Part shown: positions 21,101 through 23,660 of the stretch, piece after piece
How the letters are laid out: each line of letters begins with the position of its first letter
Numbering within the stretch: the first letter of the stretch is position 1
NCBI GenBank assembly: GCA_036244855.1
Contig: BQKZ01004864.1
Location: 1-23,660 of the forward strand
Direction: 5' to 3'
Length of the DNA: 23,660 bases
DNA from: Temnopleurus reevesii
Lineage: Eukaryota; Echinodermata; Echinoidea; Temnopleuroida; Temnopleuridae
Notes under the pieces: generated by a model
Seen by the model: the letters and a program-made list of their open reading frames with translations, nothing else
What the model was told of the DNA's origin: nothing
Databases searched by the model: none
Position numbers and translations under genes: made by a program

Positions 21101-23062
21101 TTCATATGAGGTATACCAATTGAATGATTTACTTTGATACTTACATGATGTTTGCACGTGCTTTCTGGCTCATGACAAATGCTAGATAGAGCTCACCTAG
21201 AAGAGGGAAATGGACATAATAAGAATAATTTGGGACCGATAAATTACATTATTAATATTTTCATATTTACATCCAACTGTTTCATTATTAATAGAAATTG
21301 GTTTCATTGTGTGTTCTTGAGTAAATTTACCCATTCATAATTTCTTTGAAATTGTTATGCTTTATGATAAACATTCTTCTTCAATTATCTTAATTTTCTT
21401 TTATTCCTTCAAAACCATTTTTGAAATGCATACTTTTTCAGGATTTTAAGATTGTTATTATCATGCTGGGGATTTTGGATTTACAAGTAACTTCAAAGAT
21501 TTTTCATAGCTATTTTAAGAATTCCTAATCATATAAGGAATATTATTCAATAACTTGAATGAAGATATACACAAATAAAACATCACAAATGTTTCTGGAT
21601 TTTTAGAGGACATTTTAAACATCTCTTGTGAGTTCATTCAGTTTTGAAATTTCTGTAAGTATATAATCAAGCAATTGTAAATTATTCAGCTTGAATTGAT
21701 CACATACAAATATCATATTCTTTCATCTGCATCAAACAAGACACATCAGGACTTATTCTACTTTCTGTNATAAATCTTTCATTGGTTTATATCAAATATA
21801 TCAAATATTATATCAAATGGTGGTTAAATATTTTTCATCACCTTGAAATTTGCTAAGAAGCAAAAGAAAAATGTATACACTTATTTAGCTAGTAAGTTTC
21901 ATCTGGAATTCAAGTAAGGATCTATTTCAAACATTGTTGGGTCAGATTGTATCATATGATTTATATATATAATAACCTCACAATTTACTATTGCCCACCT
22001 TTTGGAATTAAATAACATATAAGTATGTTCGAGTTCATGAACACTTTTAACTTTATCGGACCTACTTTACAAAACCTGGCAAACAAAAATTACAAGTGTG
22101 TTACAAAAGAATTATATTTTGCTCTGTAAAGGACTTGTTTAATTTCTTTGTTACACCCAAATTGATAACATACGAGTTATACCATTTGAATTAGTCACTT
22201 TCATACTTACATGATGTTTGCACGTGCTTTCTGGCTCATGACAAATGCTAGATAGAGCTCACCTGGAAGAGGGAAACAGACATATAGAAATAATTTTGGG
22301 ATTACTAAATTACATTATCCACATTTTCATGTTTCAACTGTTTAATTATTAGTAGAAATAGCTTTTCATTCTATGTCCATTAGAAATACTTATTCACAAA
22401 TGAATTTGTTTAAAATTCTTAACCTTTATTGTAAATGTTCTTGTCCAATCACATTATAATTTTCTTTCCTTCATTAAGAAAAATTTATGAAATTCATAGT
22501 ACCACTTTAAGATTTTTACGATTTTTATCATCATGCTGGTGATTTAGGATTTATGAGTAAACCAACAGCTTTTTCATGGTTATTTTTTAGTACATCCGAC
22601 AGTGTTACATAAAGCTACACTCCTTGAACGACAAGCAAACAAACATTTTCGGGGTGGGGGAGCGGTCTACGTTTCTGTTACAAATGTTTTTTTACCTCCT
22701 ATACTTAGGTATGTCGTCAAGGTATATTGCCTCCCCTTTCGTCTGTTTGTAGGCTGACTTGTGAACAAGAGGGCAATCCACTGGGTCCTGAAATGGTTGT
22801 CCTGGGGCAACAAATCTTATGTTACTCGCTAAATTCATCATCCTTTTAGTAAATCAGACCAGTGTTTCATAAAGTTACACTCCTCGGACAAACAAATATA
22901 GCCTATTCCGGGAGGGGTCAAAATTTCTGTTACAAATGTTTTACCTCCTATACTTGGCATGTCGTCAAGGTATATTGCCTCTCCTGTCACCTGTTTGTAG
23001 GCTGACTTGTGCACCAAAGGGCGACCCACTGGGTCAATTTCAGGTTGTCCTGGCGCAACCTC
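6112..23062 (-). CDS. XDH: Xanthine dehydrogenase, C-terminal molybdenum-domain half (17 exons, 5' end outside window)
   Basis: XDH oxidises hypoxanthine to xanthine and xanthine to urate in purine breakdown; it is a soluble molybdo-flavoprotein. The exons traced here, in transcription order, are 118, 52, 127, 120, 222, 134, 175, 192, 146, 82, 225, 75, 53, 181, 189, 165 and 51 nt. Joined, they give 768 codons and a TAG stop with every phase matching. This equals the molybdopterin half of a family of about 1330 residues; the 2Fe-2S and FAD parts are missing to the right. Active-site motifs seen: [52 protein letters not shown] and VGEPP. In bovine numbering these hold Gln767, Glu802, Arg880, Phe914, Phe1009 and Glu1261. 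Glu802 and Arg880 separate XDH from aldehyde oxidases. Several exons are duplicated (see separate entries). Expression cannot be judged from the sequence. Confidence 0.95.
6613..6777 (-). CDS. XDH: XDH exon (165 nt), catalytic VGEPP
   Basis: Fifty-five codons lie between a tcctgttag acceptor and CAG|gtgaga. The exon opens [20 protein letters not shown]; the Glu of VGEPP is the general base equal to bovine Glu1261. It ends [13 protein letters not shown], as in the C-terminus of XDH. Confidence 0.97.
7421..7609 (-). CDS. XDH: XDH exon (189 nt)
   Basis: Sixty-three codons lie between a cccaacag acceptor and AAG|gtgatt. The exon reads [16 protein letters not shown], then [20 protein letters not shown] and TICSSK. 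This matches VEGAFVQG.GLFT.EE...TRGP..YKIPAFG..P.EF in XDH. Confidence 0.97.
7748..7921. mobile_element. pogo-like MITE in XDH intron
   Basis: A 174-bp element with inverted ends CAGTGGAAACGCGGTGTGA and (reverse) CAGTGGAAACTCGGTATGA, 17 of 19 matching. It is flanked by CA on the left and TA on the right, as expected for a TA duplication with one mutation. The interior holds tggtcccatctctt, which is shared in inverted orientation with the element at 10424-10604. Confidence 0.8.
8019..8199 (-). CDS. XDH: XDH exon (181 nt), [15 protein letters not shown]
   Basis: The acceptor is tctgcctag and the donor is CAG|gtaaat. It contains [29 protein letters not shown] and [11 protein letters not shown], an almost invariant block of the molybdenum domain. 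Confidence 0.97.
8200..9440 (-). other. XDH: XDH introns around the 53-nt exon
   Basis: Apart from exon 8728-8780, these introns hold AT-rich unique-looking DNA. No element with recognisable ends was seen. Confidence 0.5.
8728..8780 (-). CDS. XDH: XDH exon (53 nt)
   Basis: A small exon with a ttttatag acceptor and TACAA|gtaagt donor. It codes [18 protein letters not shown], the last codon being completed by the next exon. It matches V.AAYMD.VSLS.TGFYRTP of XDH. Confidence 0.94.
9441..9515 (-). CDS. XDH: XDH exon (75 nt)
   Basis: Twenty-five codons lie between a attttgcag acceptor and TGG|gtaagt. The exon reads [20 protein letters not shown] and ends KWNDW. This matches A(C)QTILKRLEPY...NP.GSWEDW of XDH. 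Both ends are between codons. Confidence 0.95.
9777..10080. repeat. Cluster of CTTGCCC/GGGCAAG hairpins
   Basis: A perfect hairpin lies at 9781-9799 (acttgccc-atc-gggcaagt) and a second at 9998-10015 (cttgccc-attt-gggcaag). Several single CTTGCCC or TTGCCC words lie between and after them. The arrangement looks like a degenerate repeat element, but no outer ends or target duplication were found. Confidence 0.6.
10175..10200 (+). repeat. tRNA-like T-arm / B-box, possible SINE remnant
   Basis: GTGGG-TTCAAAT-CCCAC forms a perfect T-arm and contains the Pol III B-box GGTTCAAATCC; cgctgcca follows as an acceptor-like 3' strand. No matching 5' half, D-arm or anticodon arm is present upstream, so this is not a tRNA gene. 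A SINE tail is possible. Confidence 0.45.
10424..10604. mobile_element. pogo-like MITE with TA target duplication
   Basis: A 181-bp element begins CAGTCAAGCCTCCTTATAAT and ends AACAAGGTTGGACTG, with TA on both sides (10422-10423, 10605-10606). Internal words such as ttatatc and gttatata repeat. It shares an internal tggtcccatctctt core (inverted) with 7748-7921. No coding capacity. Confidence 0.8.
10831..11055 (-). CDS. XDH: XDH 225-nt exon, copy B
   Basis: A complete 75-codon exon with a tttctttcag acceptor and GAG|gtaatg donor; the protein is identical to copy A. Its downstream intron runs without gaps to the 75-nt exon at 9441-9515, so on contiguity this is the copy joined to the 3' half of the gene. 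Confidence 0.93.
11111..11181 (-). pseudogene. Truncated head of the 225-nt XDH exon, unit nearest the full exon
   Basis: It repeats the first 71 nt of the 225-nt exon ([11 protein letters not shown]... to IEMG) with its tttctttcag acceptor. After GGTCA it continues gtaaga, a donor-like site and an in-frame TAA if read through (MGQ then stop). A Gly of THGG is Ser. It lies 126 bp from the full exon. Inclusion would add 71 nt and shift the frame. Confidence 0.85.
11237..11307 (-). pseudogene. Truncated head of the 225-nt XDH exon, second unit
   Basis: Same truncated form as 11111-11181, 126 bp further on, with the same Ser in THSG and the same gtaaga after GGTCA. The near identity of these two units suggests they are the youngest duplication in the array. 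Confidence 0.85.
11357..11427 (-). pseudogene. Truncated head of the 225-nt XDH exon, third unit
   Basis: A repeat of the exon head with THGG retained and small changes (tggaaccatcat). The spacing to the previous unit is 120 bp. After GGGTCA the sequence reads ataaaagg, so the donor-like gtaaga of other units is damaged here. Confidence 0.8.
11486..11556 (-). pseudogene. Truncated head of the 225-nt XDH exon, fourth unit
   Basis: The most upstream unit in transcription order, 129 bp from its neighbour. It keeps the exon head with THGG and the acceptor; GGTCA|gtaaaa follows. On its upstream side the sequence passes into the ordinary intron shared with copy A. Confidence 0.82.
12188..12269 (-). 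CDS. XDH: XDH 82-nt exon, copy B
   Basis: This has the same protein as copy A, with the same donor CAG|gtaaat and a ttactag acceptor. It lies in a block (about 10793-12724) that repeats about 12809-14245 with only a few percent difference, introns included. It is followed in transcription order by four truncated exon heads and then the full 225-nt copy B. Confidence 0.9.
12847..13071 (-). CDS. XDH: XDH 225-nt exon, copy A (GQGLHTK, SPTAAS)
   Basis: Seventy-five codons lie between a tttttcag acceptor and GAG|gtaatg. The exon contains [36 protein letters not shown] and [10 protein letters not shown]; the two Ala correspond to bovine Ala1078/1079 over the molybdenum site. It has six silent differences and no amino-acid difference from copy B (10831-11055). 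Only about 38 bp of its downstream intron is present before an n at 12808, so the link from this copy to the next exon is not intact here. Confidence 0.92.
13704..13785 (-). CDS. XDH: XDH 82-nt exon, copy A
   Basis: The acceptor is gttaccag and the donor is CAG|gtaaat. It codes [20 protein letters not shown] and then FTARFLNQ, where Phe-Thr equal bovine Phe1009 and Thr1010 at the substrate pocket. Copy B (12188-12269) differs at two bases, both silent. Copy A is directly next to the 146-nt exon. Using both copies of this exon pair in one mRNA would shift the frame. Confidence 0.92.
14334..14479 (-). CDS. XDH: XDH exon (146 nt)
   Basis: The acceptor is gttggcag and the donor is AATAG|gtaagt. 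The exon reads [13 protein letters not shown], then [12 protein letters not shown] and RRKNVDIFN. It matches the KN.YKEGD.T...RCW.ECL..S....R...V..FN region of XDH. The last two bases pair with the first base of the 82-nt exon to give Ser. Confidence 0.93.
14480..15324 (-). other. XDH: XDH intron with purine-rich tract (about 14790-15200)
   Basis: For about 400 bp the plus strand is largely purine (gaagaaaaagagaaag and similar), so the transcript carries a long pyrimidine-rich run. The long minus-strand open frames here are by-products of this bias. Confidence 0.8.
15319..15324 (-). other. Non-canonical GC 5' splice site
   Basis: The intron after the 192-nt exon begins gcaagt directly after AAG. 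Apart from the T-to-C change this is a perfect donor consensus (AAG|gYaagt), the usual form of GC-AG introns. No GT donor nearby keeps both the conserved GLPQNK end and the frame of the next exon, which starts IRELNFY. Confidence 0.85.
15325..15516 (-). CDS. XDH: XDH exon (192 nt), LERA and FRGFGGPQ active-site residues
   Basis: Sixty-four codons start after a tttgcag acceptor. The exon reads [31 protein letters not shown], and ends LGLPQNK. The Arg of LERA equals bovine Arg880 (Met in typical aldehyde oxidases), and the second Phe of FRGFGG equals Phe914, which stacks on the substrate. GFGGPQ rather than GFGFPQ also points to XDH. The 3' end joins the next exon in frame only with a GC donor (AAG|gcaagt). 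Confidence 0.97.
16037..16775. mobile_element. piggyBac-like non-autonomous element with TTAA duplication
   Basis: A 739-bp element begins CCCTAATCCCATTGGG and ends AAAATGGGATTAGGG, flanked by TTAA at 16033-16036 and 16776-16779. CCCT ends plus TTAA targets are the signature of piggyBac. The interior has a run of 15 C (16097-16111), a GC-rich patch, then AT-rich DNA (ctaattaagcattaattatg). No transposase was seen; the short plus-strand frame at 16552-16773 resembles nothing known. Confidence 0.85.
16900..17074 (-). CDS. XDH: XDH exon (175 nt), DRDEDM segment
   Basis: The acceptor is tatcctcag and the donor is GCA|gtaagt. The exon reads [15 protein letters not shown], then [14 protein letters not shown], and ends YSYDLSAA. 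This matches the [12 protein letters not shown]...GGRHPFL.RYKVGF block of XDH. The first base finishes a Lys codon and the end falls between codons. A truncated tandem copy lies 336 bp upstream in the gene (17323-17410). Confidence 0.96.
17323..17410 (-). pseudogene. Truncated tandem copy of the 175-nt XDH exon
   Basis: The first 88 nt of the 175-nt exon ([12 protein letters not shown] to GRYK) are repeated almost exactly, with the same tatcctcag acceptor. The Glu of DRDEDM is Lys here. Homology stops after GRYK, where the sequence continues gtgtagct: a weak donor-like site, or a stop if read on. The last 29 codons of the exon are absent. About 230 bp of flanking intron are copied as well, so the unit is a 336-bp tandem duplication. 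Inclusion would add 88 nt and shift the frame. Confidence 0.88.
17660..18125. repeat. Polypurine tract of about 450 bp
   Basis: The plus strand is almost all A and G, with an uninterrupted GA run near 17860-17880. It starts just downstream of the 134-nt exon donor in the XDH sense. Such mirror-like purine runs can form triplex DNA. Long pyrimidine-strand open frames across it are artefacts. Confidence 0.9.
18139..18272 (-). CDS. XDH: XDH exon (134 nt), GGGFGGKE catalytic motif
   Basis: The exon runs from a gattacag acceptor to AACAA|gtaaga. It reads [14 protein letters not shown], then [13 protein letters not shown]. The Glu of GGKE is the residue equal to bovine Glu802, which hydrogen-bonds the purine; aldehyde oxidases usually carry Val there. 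The last two bases are completed by the next exon to Lys. A 400-bp pyrimidine-rich tract (sense strand) starts just after its donor. Confidence 0.97.
18894..19115 (-). CDS. XDH: XDH exon (222 nt), [10 protein letters not shown] motif
   Basis: Seventy-four codons lie between a ctatcag acceptor and CAG|gtttgt. The exon contains [11 protein letters not shown] and, near the end, FISTQ, whose Gln corresponds to bovine Gln767 beside the molybdenum cofactor. Between them lies [11 protein letters not shown], also typical of the family. Both boundaries are in phase 0. Confidence 0.97.
19788..19907 (-). CDS. XDH: XDH exon (120 nt), [11 protein letters not shown] motif
   Basis: Forty codons lie between a ttctttcag acceptor and GAG|gtgagt. 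The exon reads [16 protein letters not shown] and then [13 protein letters not shown]. Both are strongly conserved in the molybdenum domain of xanthine dehydrogenases (GHIIGAVVAD and YEELPAIITIE in mammals). Both exon boundaries fall between codons. Confidence 0.96.
20447..20573 (-). CDS. XDH: XDH exon (127 nt)
   Basis: The acceptor is gtttgtatag and the donor is GAG|gtgagt. The first base completes an Ile codon from the 52-nt exon. The exon then reads [13 protein letters not shown], a segment with SYKDVLGSN, and [11 protein letters not shown]. It corresponds to the region just before the (V)GQPIGA(I/V)VAD motif in XDH and ends on a full codon. Confidence 0.93.
21145..21196 (-). CDS. XDH: XDH 52-nt exon, downstream twin
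   Basis: This has the same 52 nt as 22211-22262. The acceptor is cctcttctag, one base different, and the donor is gtaagtat. It sits directly before the 127-nt exon. Either twin completes the frame. Which one is used, or whether the two are alternative exons or two haplotypes in one assembly, cannot be decided from sequence alone. An n at 21769 lies between them. Confidence 0.85.
22211..22262 (-). CDS. XDH: XDH 52-nt exon, upstream twin
   Basis: The exon follows a cctcttccag acceptor and ends at gtaagtat. It codes [16 protein letters not shown] with partial codons on both sides, matching the segment after the DD(I/M)P motif of XDH. It is identical over all 52 nt to the twin at 21145-21196, 1066 bp away, and both have intact splice sites. 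Because 52 is not a multiple of three, only one twin can be used in a functional mRNA. The surrounding introns are also related but clearly more diverged. Confidence 0.85.
22696..22811 (-). pseudogene. Decayed duplicate of the 118-nt XDH exon
   Basis: This closely resembles exon 22945-23062 ([16 protein letters not shown] and GEAIYLDD are all recognisable). It has one extra base near the 3' end, so it reads DDIPKYRR instead of DDMPSIG and runs out of phase with the next exon. The acceptor is lost: ctacaggag is replaced by purine-rich taagattt. The Gly-Arg of VGRP has become Asp-Cys. The donor GAG|gtaaaa is kept. Flanking intron is copied too (about 22585-22820 versus 22843-23066), so this is a local tandem duplication. 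It is probably not used. Confidence 0.85.
22945..23062 (-). CDS. XDH: XDH exon 1 of window (118 nt), start of molybdenum domain
   Basis: The exon follows a ttctacag acceptor and ends in GGAG|gtaaaa. It reads [20 protein letters not shown] and ends [13 protein letters not shown] plus one base. VGRP...GEA.Y.DD is the usual opening of the molybdenum-binding half of XDH, just after the linker from the FAD domain. Its last base joins the first two bases of the 52-nt exon to make Gly. A damaged copy lies about 250 bp downstream in the gene (22696-22811). No upstream exon was seen between here and the right edge, so the preceding intron is longer than 590 bp. Confidence 0.93.
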
Positions 23063-23660
23063 CTGTAGAAAGTGTGATAGATTTTTAGGTCAATATAGAG
23101 ACGGAAGAATTTCTTTGTGCAGTCAAATCAATTCATGTTTACCCAAAGAAAATTATATATTTAGCTGTTAACAAATGAAAATATCATAATTGTTATAATA
23201 CAAATTGCACATTAGTATTGCAAGGAAACATTGCAGCTTGTCATACCTGGCTACTAGCACTTCATGTAATGTTCATTTCCTTTATTCATATTTTTTCATT
23301 GAATATTTGATAAAAGCATGCAAAAAATATTGTATTGTGCAAGCAATCTATTCATTGACATTTTACTCCATATAGATAGAGTTTTTTTAAGTTGCACACA
23401 AGTTAAGAGTGACAAAAACAATTACTGAGAGATCAAATGTGTTAAATTCTGAAAAAAAAATTGAAGAATGCTCCTCTGAACTAAATATAACAAAATGGAT
23501 ATAGATGTAGGCATCAATACTCCTAAAGACACATACAACATTCATTTCATTTTCTGTGAATTGGCTAAGCATACAGTGAACAGCAGTGCATCACCCGAAG
23601 TGAGAAATCTTCATTAAAATGAACCATGGTGCTAAAACCTTTCAGTAGTAGTGTACATAT
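23063..23660 (-). other. XDH: XDH intron upstream of the 118-nt exon
   Basis: AT-rich, with no exon or element recognised. The exons for the FAD and iron-sulphur domains must lie to the right of the window. Confidence 0.6.

Larger units (their letters stand above)
20745..22592. repeat. Tandem duplication carrying the 52-nt exon
   Basis: About 20745-21510 and 21815-22590 are homologous. The exon is identical in both; the introns match in patches such as acttatttagctagtaag with many indels. About 300 bp of unshared DNA with an n (21769) lies between the copies. Confidence 0.85.

Noticed and set aside
6112..23062. Aldehyde oxidase as the identity of the main gene
   Set aside because: The Glu in GGKE, the Arg in LERA and GFGGPQ are XDH-type; aldehyde oxidases usually differ at these positions.

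Overview
The window is animal nuclear DNA: AT-rich, with short exons separated by GT-AG introns and many short terminal-inverted-repeat elements. Gene content and repeat style suggest a marine invertebrate deuterostome, possibly a sea urchin or other echinoderm. That assignment is inference; no marker in the window proves it.

The main gene is xanthine dehydrogenase (XDH) on the minus strand, from 23062 down to the stop codon at 6112-6114. Seventeen exons were traced by splice sites and reading frame. Using one copy of each duplicated exon, they join without a break into 768 codons plus stop (2307 nt). This is the whole molybdenum-cofactor, substrate-binding half of the enzyme; mammalian XDH is about 1330 residues. 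The exons for the 2Fe-2S and FAD domains must lie beyond the right edge. Active-site residues are of the xanthine dehydrogenase type, not the aldehyde oxidase type.

The unusual aspect is repeated internal duplication of this gene. (a) An 82-nt and a 225-nt exon occur twice as a block (12188-12269 and 10831-11055; 13704-13785 and 12847-13071), with identical protein. One block edge lies exactly at an unresolved base (n, 12808). (b) Four truncated heads of the 225-nt exon form a roughly 126-bp tandem array at 11111-11556. (c) A 52-nt exon is present twice with identical sequence (21145-21196, 22211-22262). (d) The 118-nt exon has a decayed, frameshifted copy. (e) The 175-nt exon has a truncated copy in a 336-bp tandem. 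Including both copies in (a) or (c) would break the frame, so they are either mutually exclusive exons or two haplotypes placed side by side in the assembly.

On the left, plus strand, 1989-2084 is the last coding exon of a COX8-like cytochrome c oxidase subunit. Its first exon was not found. COX8 and XDH are convergent, with about 4 kb of non-coding DNA between their stop codons.

Non-autonomous DNA transposons are frequent. They include a CAGGGA-ended element with a 6-bp duplication (330-510), a PIF/Harbinger-like element with TTA duplication (3970-4134), pogo/Tc1-like elements (7748-7921, 10424-10604, and a fragment from 1197), and a piggyBac-like element flanked by TTAA (16037-16775). Two introns carry purine-rich tracts of about 400 bp. 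No rRNA, complete tRNA, CRISPR array or prokaryotic feature was seen.
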